Position numbers and translations under genes: made by a program. From an uncultured Eubacteriales bacterium (lineage in GTDB: Bacteria; Bacillota; Clostridia; Peptostreptococcales; Anaerovoracaceae), in the NCBI GenBank assembly GCA_902786355.1, contig CADABZ010000002.1, forward strand, positions 1 to 64,000: a stretch of DNA of 64,000 bases, written 5' to 3'. Numbering within the stretch: the stretch's first letter is position 1; each line of letters begins with the position of its first letter. Under the pieces are notes generated by a model, which saw only the letters and a list, made by a program, of their open reading frames with translations, did no database searches and had not been told where the DNA came from. Positions 15,803 to 25,526 of the stretch are shown here, piece by piece.

Positions 15803-17899
15803 TCACTTTCTTTCAGCGATGATCGCTCTGTCCAGTCCTGCCAGATCCTGTATTTTGCGGATATTCTCCCAGGCCTTGTTCTTCATGAGGAGTCTCTTGA
15901 CGGACCCGGCCTGCTCTGCACCTATCTCGAGGACCAGTACTCCGCCTGATCTGAGGTGAGAGCTTGCATCCTCAGCGATGATCCTGTAGAAGTCAAGTCC
16001 GTCCTTGCCTCCATCGAGAGCCATCTTCGGCTCGTGATCTCTGACCTCGATGCTAAGTGTATCGATCACGTCTGTCTCTATATATGGCGGATTGCTGATA
16101 ATCATATCGTACTGCCTGTCAGCCGGCAGTGCCCCGAACATATCCCCGAGCAGGAAGACGCACTGTCTGTTGACTTTGTTGAGAGCAGCATTTCCTGCCG
16201 CTGTTCTGAGTGCCTCTTCACTGACATCCGTCATTGTGACTATCGCTTCAGGGACCTTATAGGCTATGCTGACGCCTATAGCCCCGCTTCCGGTGCACAT
16301 GTCGAGGACGTCCGGATGGTTCCATCCTTTTTCCCTTATGATGCGGATAGCCTCCTCAACGACGACTTCTGTATCAAGTCTCGGAATCAGGACTGACGGG
16401 TTGACCCTGATCGGCAGTCCCATGAATTCCTGCATACCGAGGATGTACTGAAGAGGAGTTCCTGTCAGTCTGTCCTGGATCCTTTTCTCGTATTCCTCAA
16501 AATCATCATCGTCCATAAGCTCCTTGCTCTTGGTTATGAGCTCGGACTGGGTCAGTCCGGTCGCATACTGAAGGATGATCCTCGCTTCATTCCTGCCGTT
16601 TTCTACCATGCTGAGAGCCGCACGGCCCCAGTTGAGCGCATTCTCGATAGTCTTGATATCGGCTGTAAAACGTCTCTGCAGTATCGAGCTTTTGGCCTCT
16701 TCCTGGTAGTGGTCGGCTATCGCCTGCGGCAGAGAGATGGTGTCGGTTGATGTTTCGACCTTCTTGTATCCGTTTTCATCGAGATCATCGAGGAACTTTA
16801 TCGCCTCATTGATGCTCTCATCGTCTGCCGGTTTGATCTCCTCTTCATCATCCGGAACCTTCCTGCTCATGACTTCTGAGCCCGGTTTCCAGAACGAATC
16901 ACCGATCATTTTTCCATCCTTGTCGACGAATCCCTCGATCACCGGCATGTCCTTGTCGACCAGTACGGCCTTGAGAGAAAGGATACCGACTTCGAGCTGC
17001 TCATTGGTCGGCTCCGCTGTCGTCAGCTTCTGGAGCATAAGACCCGGGAAACTCAGTATCTTTACAATACTGCTATCGGATCTTCCCGCCCACTTAAGCA
17101 GCTCATAGCTGAGACCTGCGATAACAGGTATCAGGAGCAGCCTTGAAAGTATGCGAAGCAGCAGATTCGGCCATCCGAGGAAGCTGAACAGCAGCAGGCT
17201 GATGATCAGAACGAAACACAGAAAGCTGGTGCCGCATCTTGGATGAAGTGTATAGAACTGCTGTGCATTCTCAGGTGTCAGTTCCAGGTTGTTCTCATAG
17301 CAGTGGATCGTCTTGTGCTCCGCTCCGTGATACCGGAACAGAGTGTTGATCTCTTCCATATTTCGTATCAGGATGATATATCCTATGAATATCAGTATCC
17401 TGAGTACGCCCTCGATCAGGTTGAGGACGAGCGAGCTCTGGACCCATTTGCCGAGAAAATTCACGACCCATGTCGGGAAGATAACGAAGAGAGCAATGGA
17501 GATGACGATCGCGAATATGAGCGACAGTGTCATAAGGATATTCCACGCTGCTCTCTTTCCGAACTTGCCGTTGACCCACTTTTCGAAGCGAGTCTCTTCT
17601 TCGGCGTATTCTTCCGGAGCGTATTTCTCGAGGATATCTGCGGATTCCATAAGCGTGGTCATACCATTGACAAGAGAGCGCGCAAAAGCGACTACCCCTC
17701 TGATGACCGGAACCTTCATCACCTCAGGATCCTTAGGTCTGAGTTTTGTCTTAAGATACAGTTCTCCTGACGGGAGCCTCATGGCGAGAGCGATCCTCTC
17801 AGGGCCCTGCATCATAACGCCTTCCATTACCGCCTGGCCCCCTATCGAAGTCGGGCAGGCTTCTTTTATGAATATTTTACTGTAATCAAGTTTTGCCAT
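15803..17899 (-). CDS. prmC: Fusion protein: DUF1385 (YqhQ-like) membrane domain + PrmC release-factor methyltransferase
   Basis: The protein has 698 residues. The N-terminal 320 residues are a DUF1385 protein (GGQAVMEGVMMQGP, four membrane segments, then RYHGAEHKTIHCYE), function unknown. A linker at about 320-410, partly acidic (DDEEEIKPADDE), leads to a complete PrmC of about 285 residues. PrmC contains the helical N-terminal domain, PRLDTEVVVEEA, the SAM loop DMCTGSGAIG and the catalytic NPPY near residue 604. PrmC methylates the GGQ glutamine of release factors RF1 and RF2. In many Clostridia the two genes are neighbours behind rho; here they are one frame with no stop between. rpmE, often between rho and DUF1385, and prfA, often behind prmC, are absent here. 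Confidence 0.9.
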   Translation of the reverse strand: MAKLDYSKIFIKEACPTSIGGQAVMEGVMMQGPERIALAMRLPSGELYLKTKLRPKDPEVMKVPVIRGVVAFARSLVNGMTTLMESADILEKYAPEEYAEEETRFEKWVNGKFGKRAAWNILMTLSLIFAIVISIALFVIFPTWVVNFLGKWVQSSLVLNLIEGVLRILIFIGYIILIRNMEEINTLFRYHGAEHKTIHCYENNLELTPENAQQFYTLHPRCGTSFLCFVLIISLLLFSFLGWPNLLLRILSRLLLIPVIAGLSYELLKWAGRSDSSIVKILSFPGLMLQKLTTAEPTNEQLEVGILSLKAVLVDKDMPVIEGFVDKDGKMIGDSFWKPGSEVMSRKVPDDEEEIKPADDESINEAIKFLDDLDENGYKKVETSTDTISLPQAIADHYQEEAKSSILQRRFTADIKTIENALNWGRAALSMVENGRNEARIILQYATGLTQSELITKSKELMDDDDFEEYEKRIQDRLTGTPLQYILGMQEFMGLPIRVNPSVLIPRLDTEVVVEEAIRIIREKGWNHPDVLDMCTGSGAIGVSIAYKVPEAIVTMTDVSEEALRTAAGNAALNKVNRQCVFLLGDMFGALPADRQYDMIISNPPYIETDVIDTLSIEVRDHEPKMALDGGKDGLDFYRIIAEDASSHLRSGGVLVLEIGAEQAGSVKRLLMKNKAWENIRKIQDLAGLDRAIIAERK

Positions 17900-17912
17900 T
17901 TTGCAGCCTTAA

Positions 17913-19154
17913 TTATCTCATCTTCTTGAGCATGAAATTTACAAAATCCTGGTTGCTCTTAGTGCTTGAGAGATTATCGATTATCTCTTCTGTGATGTCC
18001 TGGGCCGAGCCGGACGACATCGCCCTTCTCAGCATGAACATTACCTGATACTCCTCCTGCGAGAGGAGAAGGTCCTCACGCCTTGTTCCGGACTTGTACA
18101 GATCGATAGCAGGGAATATCCTGCGCTCAGACAGCTGTCTGTCGAGGTGGAGCTCCATGTTGCCTGTTCCCTTGAACTCTTCGTAGATCACGTCATCCAT
18201 ACGGCTTCCTGTATCAACAAGAGCTGTTGCAAGGATAGTGACACTTCCTCCCTCTTCAAGATTCCTGGCTGTGCCGAAGAACTTCTTAGGCGGATGAAGC
18301 GCTCCCGGATCGAGTCCTCCCGAGAGGGTCCTTCCGGAGGATGGAACTTCCATATTGTATGCTCTTGCGAGCCTTGTGATCGAATCGAGGAGGATCATTA
18401 CGTCCTTGCCTGATTCGGCGAGCCTCTTGGCTCTCTCTATGACCATCTGAGCGACTTTGACATGATGTTTTGTCTCCTCATCGAAGGTCGAATAGATGAC
18501 CTCTCCGCGCTGGAGACTCCTCTTCATATCTGTGACTTCTTCCGGTCTCTCGTCAACGAGCAGTACTATGAGCTCGATGTCCGGGTATTTTGCCTCTACT
18601 GAAGCCGCGATCTTCTTGAGAAGTACGGTCTTGCCGGCTTTAGGCTGTGCTACGATAAGACCTCTCTGTCCTCTTCCGATCGGCGCAACAAGGTCCATGA
18701 CTCTTGTCGATAGATCTATGCTTGAGTTCTCAAGCACTATCTTCTCATCCGGGAATACCGGTGTCAGATCGTCAAAATGCGGACGTCTCTTCGAAGCTAC
18801 CGGATCCATTCCGTTGACTGATTTGACGTACAGAAGAGCACCGAACCTCTCATTGGCTCTTGGCTTTCTTGTGATCCCGTGGATCTTATCACCGGTCCTG
18901 AGACCGAAGCGTCTTATCTGACTGTTTGAAACGTATATATCCTTGCTGGAAGTCAGGAAGTTGTCGAACCTGAGAAAACCGAAGCCGTCCTCCGCTATCT
19001 CAAGTATCCCCTCGACCTCAGGCCTTTCCTCCTGAACTTCCTCCTGAGCAGAAGTGTCTGCAGGCTGCTCTGTTTCAGGCGAAACACTGGCAGCAGCCTC
19101 ATCCTTCACTTCATCAACGATCTCAGTGATCGCATTGTTATTCTCTTCAGACAT
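17913..19154 (-). CDS. rho: Transcription termination factor Rho
   Basis: The protein has 413 residues from the ATG at 19154, which has GGAGG 9 bases upstream. The frame stays open to 19361 but that part is the palindromic element at 19201-19352 and is not coding. After an acidic, low-complexity N-terminus (residues 1-50) comes the RNA-binding OB fold ([14 protein letters not shown]) and the RecA-type ATPase with QPKAGKT (Walker A) and [15 protein letters not shown] (Walker B). The C-terminal [20 protein letters not shown] is standard. Hexameric RNA helicase that ends transcripts. It is separated from the DUF1385-prmC gene by 13 bases, so they are co-transcribed. Confidence 0.96.
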   Translation of the reverse strand: MSEENNNAITEIVDEVKDEAAASVSPETEQPADTSAQEEVQEERPEVEGILEIAEDGFGFLRFDNFLTSSKDIYVSNSQIRRFGLRTGDKIHGITRKPRANERFGALLYVKSVNGMDPVASKRRPHFDDLTPVFPDEKIVLENSSIDLSTRVMDLVAPIGRGQRGLIVAQPKAGKTVLLKKIAASVEAKYPDIELIVLLVDERPEEVTDMKRSLQRGEVIYSTFDEETKHHVKVAQMVIERAKRLAESGKDVMILLDSITRLARAYNMEVPSSGRTLSGGLDPGALHPPKKFFGTARNLEEGGSVTILATALVDTGSRMDDVIYEEFKGTGNMELHLDRQLSERRIFPAIDLYKSGTRREDLLLSQEEYQVMFMLRRAMSSGSAQDITEEIIDNLSSTKSNQDFVNFMLKKMR

Positions 19155-19200
19155 ATTCTGTCCTCCTGTGTAATAGATAGGGTAATTTAAGAATGGTGTA

Positions 19201-19352
19201 TGCCGGGTGCTGCATATCTGAACCGCGGGTACGGCTCCCGCCTCGTGCCGCCTTATCGCAGCGGTACTAAGTTCTGACTTCGCCTGCGGCTCGTCACTCA
19301 CTAAGTACCGGCGGGCGGCAAGCCCCGCATTCCAGATATGCAGCGTCCGGCA
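19201..19352. repeat. Long imperfect palindromic element 2
   Basis: Outer arms of about 22 bases (TGCCGGGTGCTGCATATCTG at 19201 and its near-perfect inverted copy at 19330-19352) enclose inner pairings (GTGCCGCC with GGCGGCAAG; GGTACTAAG with CTAAGTACC) and a GC-rich tip. On the minus strand the core reads ACTTAGTGAGTGACGAGCCG, then GAAGTC and ACTTAGTACCG, resembling elements 1 and 3. It fills the gap between the LTA-synthase-type gene and rho and would form a strong hairpin in the rho leader. Confidence 0.6.
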
Positions 19353-19401
19353 ATAAAACATATTAATAATTCCTGAGGATTCTGTATGAGAACCGTGAGC
19401 A

Positions 19402-21507
19402 TTACAGCTCTTCGTTGGCTCCTACAGTAGTAAGGATCTCTTCCTCGGACTTGTCGACCTGGCTGACCTCGAGCTTGTCTATGTCCTTCGGATCCACTTC
19501 TTCGGTAAGAGCAAGCAGTGTAGGTGACAGATATACTGTCGACAGCTGTTTGCCTCCGAGGCTTATGATAGATCTCTCTGTAAAATTGTTCCCCCTGATG
19601 TAGTATCTGTCACCGATCTTCTTTATCTCGTCGATGCTTATATCCTTGTGTCCCATCTTCATGTCAGATGGCTTGTAAGGAGAGCTTCCGCCAAAGGCAT
19701 AGTTCCTGCCATACAGCATGTCATATGCCAGTGCTTCCATATCGTCGAGATACTTCGGATCATCTTCGCCGGTGGTCTGCTGATAGTCAAACAGGATTCC
19801 CTGATGGCTGAGTCCGGCATCTTCGAGCAGGATCGCGCCGCTCTGATAGGAAGTGATATCCCGGTCTTCCTTGTTCAGTCCGATGTTGTCCCAGATGACA
19901 TATCTGGTCTGATACAGGTTGTCGAGCTTGTAGTTCTCTTCCTTGACATCCAGGGCAGGGATGTGGTCGCCATAGATGATCATCACAGTCGGCTCACCCG
20001 CTTCATTGATCTCATCTATAAGCTCTCCGATGAACGTATCCATCTCGTGGCATTCGTTCAGATAGTATTCATACTTCCATTTTGTGGCTTCATCATCACA
20101 TGTAACTGTCGTATATGGATTCTTGAATACCTGCTCTGTCGGATACGCGCCATGTCCCTCTACCGAGATGACATGCAGGAAGTCCCGCTCTTCACTGTTC
20201 TCCATGATCTCCATGATTTCACTTGTAAGAACCGTATCCTTGCACCAGTTGGTAGGTGTGAATGATACGTTGTTCATGTACTCGACCGATGTGAAGGTAT
20301 CGAATCCCATATTGGCATATACTTCATTACGGTTATAGAACAGTGCCCTGTGATCGTGAAGAGCGCTTGTCTGGTATCCGTGGCTCTTGGCAACATACGC
20401 CATGTTCTCAAGAGTCTTCTTGCGGAGCTTGCCTTTGTACGGGTATTCTCCCGGTCCGAAGAACTTGGCGCTTATGCCTGTCAGCACCTCAAACTCTGTA
20501 TTCGCAGTTCCTGCTCCGCAGGCCGGGACAGTGAACAGTCCCGATGTGTAATTCTGATACAGATCGTTGAATACCGGCGTCGGATCTTTGTCCACCTTTA
20601 TATTCGCATAGTCCTGAGCAACGGTAAAAGATTCCATCTGAAGAACGATGATGTTCGGGTGTTCCGTGCTGTCGTCCTGCTGCTTCAGGATCGTATCAGT
20701 TCCTTTTTCTGTCTTTTCCTCAAGTATTCCGGCAATGAGCTCCTCGGAATAGCCCGTAGGTCTTGAGATCCCTGCATTGGCCGATGTCATGATGAAACAG
20801 TACGGCATGCCGTAGTCTCTGTACGCGTAGTTGAGGTTTCCGAAGAACGTACCGATCATGCCTGTGTTGATCATTAAAGCAGTGGCCCCTGCTGTCACAG
20901 CCGCCGTGATGAGGATCGCGGCGATGCTCTTGGTATATCTGATATTCTTCCATTTTTCGCTTCGGATGAATATCATGACTATAGCTATCACTCCGAGACC
21001 GATCCCGATCGCGCCGAGGATTATCTGCCACATACTGTAGTAAGTGGTCATAATAGTGAGTCCGTCGGCAAAGTTCTGCAGGTCATACAGAGTGAATGGG
21101 GTCATTCTGGAGAGAAGGATAGCACCGTTGACTGATCCTATAAGGATCCACACCAGTGATATCATGAACCACGCAAAGCGCCGCCTTTTGAAAAGAAGGG
21201 CCAGTGTCATGGTGCTGAATATGATCAGCATGTTATATAAGAAAATCAGAGGATGGGTCACCGCCCAGCGAACGCCTTCGAATACCCCCGTCTGAAGTCT
21301 TGCAAAAGTCTCGATGTACAGGTTGATCGCAAAGGCATAGAGCGCCATCAGGAGGATGTATCTGACCTCATGGCGATCTGCATCGAAGTATTTCGCTGTT
21401 CTTCTAGGAAAAATTTTCAGAAAAACTCTCGCCAGCTCGCTTCCCAGTCTCCTGAAAGGTATCAGGAGAAGCGACAGGACCCATTTCAGTTTTTCGATGT
21501 TTCGCAA
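19402..21507 (-). CDS. LTA synthase family (sulfatase-type) phosphoglycerol/phosphoethanolamine transferase
   Basis: The protein has 701 residues with a TTG start at 21507 (GGGAGG 6-7 bases upstream). Five hydrophobic segments lie within residues 50-230 (for example ILLMALYAFAINLYIETFA and IILGAIGIGLGVIAIVMIFI). The extracellular sulfatase-fold domain follows: IIVLQMESF (metal ligand Glu), then PACGAGTANTEFEVL with the catalytic Thr, HVISVEGHGAYP and MIIYGDHIPAL (metal-binding Asp-His). LtaS-type enzymes use phosphatidylglycerol to build glycerol-phosphate polymers or to decorate surface glycans. The C-terminal 90 residues form an extra small domain. It overlaps rsmA by 22 bases. Lipoteichoic acid synthesis itself is not proved by the sequence. 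Confidence 0.88.
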   Translation of the reverse strand: MRNIEKLKWVLSLLLIPFRRLGSELARVFLKIFPRRTAKYFDADRHEVRYILLMALYAFAINLYIETFARLQTGVFEGVRWAVTHPLIFLYNMLIIFSTMTLALLFKRRRFAWFMISLVWILIGSVNGAILLSRMTPFTLYDLQNFADGLTIMTTYYSMWQIILGAIGIGLGVIAIVMIFIRSEKWKNIRYTKSIAAILITAAVTAGATALMINTGMIGTFFGNLNYAYRDYGMPYCFIMTSANAGISRPTGYSEELIAGILEEKTEKGTDTILKQQDDSTEHPNIIVLQMESFTVAQDYANIKVDKDPTPVFNDLYQNYTSGLFTVPACGAGTANTEFEVLTGISAKFFGPGEYPYKGKLRKKTLENMAYVAKSHGYQTSALHDHRALFYNRNEVYANMGFDTFTSVEYMNNVSFTPTNWCKDTVLTSEIMEIMENSEERDFLHVISVEGHGAYPTEQVFKNPYTTVTCDDEATKWKYEYYLNECHEMDTFIGELIDEINEAGEPTVMIIYGDHIPALDVKEENYKLDNLYQTRYVIWDNIGLNKEDRDITSYQSGAILLEDAGLSHQGILFDYQQTTGEDDPKYLDDMEALAYDMLYGRNYAFGGSSPYKPSDMKMGHKDISIDEIKKIGDRYYIRGNNFTERSIISLGGKQLSTVYLSPTLLALTEEVDPKDIDKLEVSQVDKSEEEILTTVGANEEL

Positions 21508-22388
21508 TTTATGCCTCCCAGTGAATCCGCAAGTTTTGCGAATTCCTCCATACTCAGGCTTTCCGCCCTGCGCTCCGGTTCGATCCCGGCCGCAGTGAGA
21601 GCTCTCTCGATCTCTGCTTTTTCATATCCGCCAAGGGACATAAGCGAGTTGAGAAGAGTTTTTCTCCTGTGTGAAAAACCTGCTTTAATACAATTGAAGT
21701 ACAGATCCTCATCTGCAACTTTGACAGGATGTTCTTCTCTGAGATCCAGTCTCAGAACTGCCGAGTCCACCTTAGGGACGGGGTAGAAAGATTCCCTGCC
21801 TACATCTGTTATCCTTGATACTTCCGCATAGTAGTGGACTGAATAGGTTATCGCGCCTGCCGGTTTTGTGCCGGGCTCAGCCGCTATCCTGTCTGCAACT
21901 TCCTTCTGCATCATGACAGTTATGCTGGCTGCACCGGTCTCTTCCTCAAGCAGCTTCATAATGATAGGTGTCGTGATGTAGTAAGGCAGGTTGCCTACTA
22001 TCCGCACTTCTTTCAGTCCGTACTTTGCGAGATTTTCTGATATAAGAGCCTCAAGATCCACCTTGAGGATGTCTTCATGGATAATATCCACATTGCCAAG
22101 GCTGAAGGTCTTGACCCTCAGTCCCGGAATGACTCTCTCGTCAAGTTCGACAGCAGTGACATGCCCCGCCCTTTCAGCAAGAGGAAGGGTAAGTGCGCCT
22201 GTGCCCGGACCGATCTCTATTACAAAAGTCTCCTTGCTGATGTTGCTGCCTTCAACTATCTCCCTGATGACCTCTTCATCTGTGAGAAAGTTCTGCCCCA
22301 GGCTCTTGGACGGCCTTATGCCGGCACTCTTCGCAGGTACGCTTCTGTTATTGTTACTGTTTCTTTTATTTTTCTTACTTCTGCTCAT
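21486..22388 (-). CDS. rsmA: 16S rRNA dimethyladenosine transferase RsmA (KsgA)
   Basis: The protein has 300 residues. The N-terminal 25 residues are a basic Ser/Asn-rich extension, then KSLGQNFLTD (the family N-terminal signature), the SAM loop VIEIGPGTGALT, and IVGNLPYYITTPI containing the NLPY catalytic motif. C-terminal helical domain complete. It dimethylates two adjacent adenines near the 3' end of 16S rRNA, a late checkpoint in 30S assembly. It overlaps rnmV upstream by 14 bases and the LTA-synthase-type gene downstream by 22 bases, so all three are translationally linked. Confidence 0.97.
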   Translation of the reverse strand: MSRSKKNKRNSNNNRSVPAKSAGIRPSKSLGQNFLTDEEVIREIVEGSNISKETFVIEIGPGTGALTLPLAERAGHVTAVELDERVIPGLRVKTFSLGNVDIIHEDILKVDLEALISENLAKYGLKEVRIVGNLPYYITTPIIMKLLEEETGAASITVMMQKEVADRIAAEPGTKPAGAITYSVHYYAEVSRITDVGRESFYPVPKVDSAVLRLDLREEHPVKVADEDLYFNCIKAGFSHRRKTLLNSLMSLGGYEKAEIERALTAAGIEPERRAESLSMEEFAKLADSLGGINCETSKN

Positions 22389-22998
22389 TGATCACCTTGC
22401 TGGTTTCAGAAACTGCTTCGCTCAGTCCCAGGAAGCCTATCCGGAAGCCTTTAAGTCTTTTGATCAGAGTTCTGGAATTGCAGTAGCCGATCCCCAGCCT
22501 GTCGCAGACTGCGGCCCTTCGAGCCGCCGCGCTCTCTGTGCCGGAAAGTCCGAGCACTGCGAGATCTTCGGCCGTGACGTCTCTGTCATCTTCGCTTCTC
22601 TGAACATAGTCGGTGCCGGCGGCTTCTGAAGATTTATGAAGCTCCAGCGCTCTCTCAAGTGCAGCCTGGATAGCAGCGGCATTCGCATTCTCAATGCCTA
22701 TGTCATCGCCGCACACTGCATCTTCTCTCGGCATCCAGCACTGAACAGCATCCGGAAATCTGGCTGTAAGTCTTCGTCTTATCTCTTCACCGGCGTGATC
22801 GGGATCAGTCATGATGATGATCCCTGTCTCGCGATATGCTTTTTCTATTACCTTCCAGGTCTCCTGCCTGATCCCTGCTCCGTGTGTCGCAATGATCATT
22901 GCTTCGCAGGCTTTAGAAACCGCGTCTATATCATCACGGCCTTCGACAACGATAGTTCTGTCTATGACCAGCTTGCCTGAATCACTGAATCTGATCAT
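22375..22998 (-). CDS. rnmV: Ribonuclease M5 (5S rRNA maturation)
   Basis: The protein has 207 residues. The N-terminal Toprim domain is marked by IVVEGRDDIDAV (catalytic Glu), ATHGAG and MTDPDHAGEEIRRR (metal-binding DPDxAG), followed by a C-terminal 5S-rRNA-recognition region. The RNase M5-rsmA order is standard in Firmicutes. The C-terminus is rich in Ala/Glu and is the more variable part. ATG at 22998 has GAGGAG upstream, and the stop overlaps rsmA. Confidence 0.92.
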   Translation of the reverse strand: MIRFSDSGKLVIDRTIVVEGRDDIDAVSKACEAMIIATHGAGIRQETWKVIEKAYRETGIIIMTDPDHAGEEIRRRLTARFPDAVQCWMPREDAVCGDDIGIENANAAAIQAALERALELHKSSEAAGTDYVQRSEDDRDVTAEDLAVLGLSGTESAAARRAAVCDRLGIGYCNSRTLIKRLKGFRIGFLGLSEAVSETSKVINEQK

Positions 22999-23004
22999 AT
23001 GTCA

Positions 23005-23577
23005 TCACTCCTCATCATCTTCATACTCTTCGTACTGCTCTACTGCCTCATTTGCAGCCGACTGTCCCTGCAGGGCAACCTGATCTACGCCTTCAGCAAT
23101 TTTATCTGACATATTCAGAGCATCCGGAACTGCTTCTTCGGATTTCTTTTCCTCCTCCGGAGCATCTTCCTTCGGTGTATCACCGTCCTCGAATATGAAG
23201 ACAAGCTCACCCGGGTCAAGAAGACGGAGCTGCTTTCTCGCCTGGTCTTTTATATACTCCTTGTTGCCGACATTCTCAAGCTCCTTCTGGAGACGGTCGC
23301 GCTCTTCCTGGAGCTGAGCATGCTGCCTCTTCAGGGCGATATTCTCTGCCTTGAGGCGGACGATCTCTCTTCCGCACATAGTCAGGAGCACAGCGAAAAG
23401 GATGATGACAGCTGAGACTGTCAGCATCTTCCTCCGCTTGTTTCCCCTTCTGCTGCGGATCCGCCTTTTTTCGATTTTTTCCGCAAGCTCCCTGTCTTCA
23501 GGCGAGAGCTCGGACATGGCATCCGCAGCCTTGTATTCTGTATAGCTTGTATATCTTTTTTCTGTGTCCTGTGACAT
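23005..23577 (-). CDS. divIC: Septum formation initiator DivIC/FtsB-like protein
   Basis: The protein has 190 residues and a single membrane pass. A cytosolic N-terminus of about 50 residues ends in a basic patch (RRIRSRRGNKRRK), then one hydrophobic segment (MLTVSAVIILFAVLLTMC), then a coiled coil of about 50 residues (ENIALKRQHAQLQEERDRLQ). EYIKDQARKQLRLLDPGELV matches the FtsB/DivIC signature. It belongs to the divisome complex with FtsL and FtsQ/DivIB. The acidic C-terminal 55 residues extend beyond the usual family length. Here it stands between the M23 peptidase and rnmV. Confidence 0.85.
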   Translation of the reverse strand: MSQDTEKRYTSYTEYKAADAMSELSPEDRELAEKIEKRRIRSRRGNKRRKMLTVSAVIILFAVLLTMCGREIVRLKAENIALKRQHAQLQEERDRLQKELENVGNKEYIKDQARKQLRLLDPGELVFIFEDGDTPKEDAPEEEKKSEEAVPDALNMSDKIAEGVDQVALQGQSAANEAVEQYEEYEDDEE

Positions 23578-23594
23578 CAGGTCTCCCTAAGATG

Positions 23595-25526
23595 TTATAT
23601 TCCGAGATACGGTCTCGGGTCAGTAGGCACGTCATTGAATCGTATCTCGAAGTGGAGATGGGGTCCGGTACTGTTTCCGGTGCTTCCTACAAGTCCGATC
23701 AGCTGTCCCTGATATACCTTGTCTCCTACATTAACGAGGATCTTGCTGCAGTGGCCGTATCTGGTCGTTCTTCCGTTGCCGTGGTCTATATCTATGCAGT
23801 TACCATAGCCTGAGTAGTAAGTCGCTCTGGTTACCTCTCCTCCGTCAGTTGCATAGATAGGTGTGCCTACCGGCGCTGCCATATCCACACCTGAGTGCAG
23901 ACGGCCCCATCTAGGTCCGAAGTTGGATGAGATGATATAGTTCTCAGTAGGGATCTTGTATGTTCCCGTAGGTGCAGTCTTCGGTCTCTCTGCTGTACCG
24001 ACGAGAATGATCTTATCCTGTTTCTCTCTTACTGTCTCTATGCTTTTGGCGTCTCGTCTGGATATCTTTCCTCCGACCTTAGTAAGTGTTCCTTCGAAGA
24101 TCTGGAGTCCGTCTATACCTTCCTGCTGAGTATGTGTGTCGCCCTTGTAGTACTCATCGGATTCTTCTTTGATCGTCTCGTATTCGATGACCTGTTTCAT
24201 TCTTCCGGTCTCTACAAGCTTGACGCTTACAGGTTCAACGATCTGATGGATACAGACTTTGTCGCCCTGTCTTACTTCTGTGGCAACTTCGCTGTTCTCT
24301 TCGTTGTATATATTCAGAGCCTCTGTGCCGAATGCAGCAGCCAGACTGTTGACATCTTCGCCTTCTTCGACTATGTGGTAGAGCTCCATGTTTCCGCCTT
24401 CGGTCATGGTTTCGAGAGCGTCGTTATTGCTCTGTACGCTGGTCAGAAGTACCCTTACCGGACTTATGTTAAGCTGGTTCTTGAATTCCGAAGATACCAC
24501 TTCCATGCCCTGATCCGGTCTGCTCAGAACTTCCTTGGCGCTTTCGAGCAGTGCCTCAGCATCCTCGTTGCTCTTGACAACGGCTGCAAGCTTCTCTCCG
24601 TCATATACTCCGAAAGCTTCAGTTTCGATATCTGTCATATAGACGAGCTTGTTGACTGCAGTATCTGCGTCATCAAGGCTCTTGCCTCTTCCGTCAACGA
24701 TATTGAAGGTGACATTCTCATTGGCTGTGAACTTGATCTTCGTTCCTCCGGAGGAGTTCTCTGTAAGCATCTTTCCTGCAATATCCAGTACGTCAGTGAC
24801 TTCTTCCTGGCTGTTGATATAACCGAGTGTCTTACCGTTGTAGGCGTACTCATATACTGTGTATTTGTCGAAGACTGCCAGGATAACTGCTGCGATGATG
24901 CCTATAATGAGAAGAGCAACTCCGATAGACCTTCTTGTCTGCCTGTATGCAGAAAGCATGTTGTGCCACGCCCTGATAAGACTCTCACTTGCTTTGGCGT
25001 TCGCCTCTTCATTCCGGCTCTGTATCCTGTCATGAAGATCTATCATGCGCGCCATCATGCCCGGTTTGCTGCCGGTTTTTTCAAGATCTTTGACGAGAGC
25101 TGCTATCTGCTTCTGAGAGAGCTCTGCAGCGGCAAACATTTTTCTTGAGCCGTGACTTGCTTTGGCAGGTTTTTTGCTGCTCTTGCCGGTTTCCTCAGAG
25201 GATTCTTTATCCTCTGCAGGTGTTTCCGGTTCTGCTGCTGGCTCCTCCGGCGCTTCTTCTGATTCTGCTGCTTCGACAGGCTCTTCCGGTGTTTCTGCAG
25301 GCTCCGTGACTGCTTCCGGTTCTGCGTTATCTGCTTCTGTTTCTTCTTTTTCTTCTGTTTCTGGTATCGTATCTGTGAATGTAGGCTCACCCGGCTCCAT
25401 ATCGTGCTCAGCAAGATATTTAGCGTATGCTAAAGCCACGGCTTTAAGCTCTTCCGGACTCAGTTCCGGCAGCTTTGTTTCGCCTTTTTCCGCATATACC
25501 TCTACTGGTTTCTTTTCTGGATCCAT
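23595..25526 (-). CDS. Membrane-anchored M23 peptidase with LysM and G5 regions
   Basis: The protein has 643 residues. The N-terminus (1-190) is cytosolic and contains a long Glu/Pro/Ala-rich low-complexity tract at about 50-115. One membrane segment follows (IGVALLIIGIIAAVILAVF, about 200-218). Outside are a linker, a LysM-like part (YHIVEEGEDVNSLAAAF), a G5-like region (VIEYETIKEESDEYYKGDT) and a C-terminal LytM/M23 metallopeptidase with zinc ligands in SGVD and GPHLHFEI and the GHCS histidine. It should cut peptidoglycan cross-bridges at the cell surface. The fused cytosolic acidic part is unusual, and next to divIC suggests a division or envelope role (inference). It overlaps the DnaD gene by 25 bases. 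Confidence 0.88.
   Translation of the reverse strand: MDPEKKPVEVYAEKGETKLPELSPEELKAVALAYAKYLAEHDMEPGEPTFTDTIPETEEKEETEADNAEPEAVTEPAETPEEPVEAAESEEAPEEPAAEPETPAEDKESSEETGKSSKKPAKASHGSRKMFAAAELSQKQIAALVKDLEKTGSKPGMMARMIDLHDRIQSRNEEANAKASESLIRAWHNMLSAYRQTRRSIGVALLIIGIIAAVILAVFDKYTVYEYAYNGKTLGYINSQEEVTDVLDIAGKMLTENSSGGTKIKFTANENVTFNIVDGRGKSLDDADTAVNKLVYMTDIETEAFGVYDGEKLAAVVKSNEDAEALLESAKEVLSRPDQGMEVVSSEFKNQLNISPVRVLLTSVQSNNDALETMTEGGNMELYHIVEEGEDVNSLAAAFGTEALNIYNEENSEVATEVRQGDKVCIHQIVEPVSVKLVETGRMKQVIEYETIKEESDEYYKGDTHTQQEGIDGLQIFEGTLTKVGGKISRRDAKSIETVREKQDKIILVGTAERPKTAPTGTYKIPTENYIISSNFGPRWGRLHSGVDMAAPVGTPIYATDGGEVTRATYYSGYGNCIDIDHGNGRTTRYGHCSKILVNVGDKVYQGQLIGLVGSTGNSTGPHLHFEIRFNDVPTDPRPYLGI

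Noticed and set aside
19155..19361. N-terminal extension of Rho by 69 residues
   Set aside because: The extension is the palindromic element; the ATG at 19154 has a good GGAGG and a normal Rho N-terminus.
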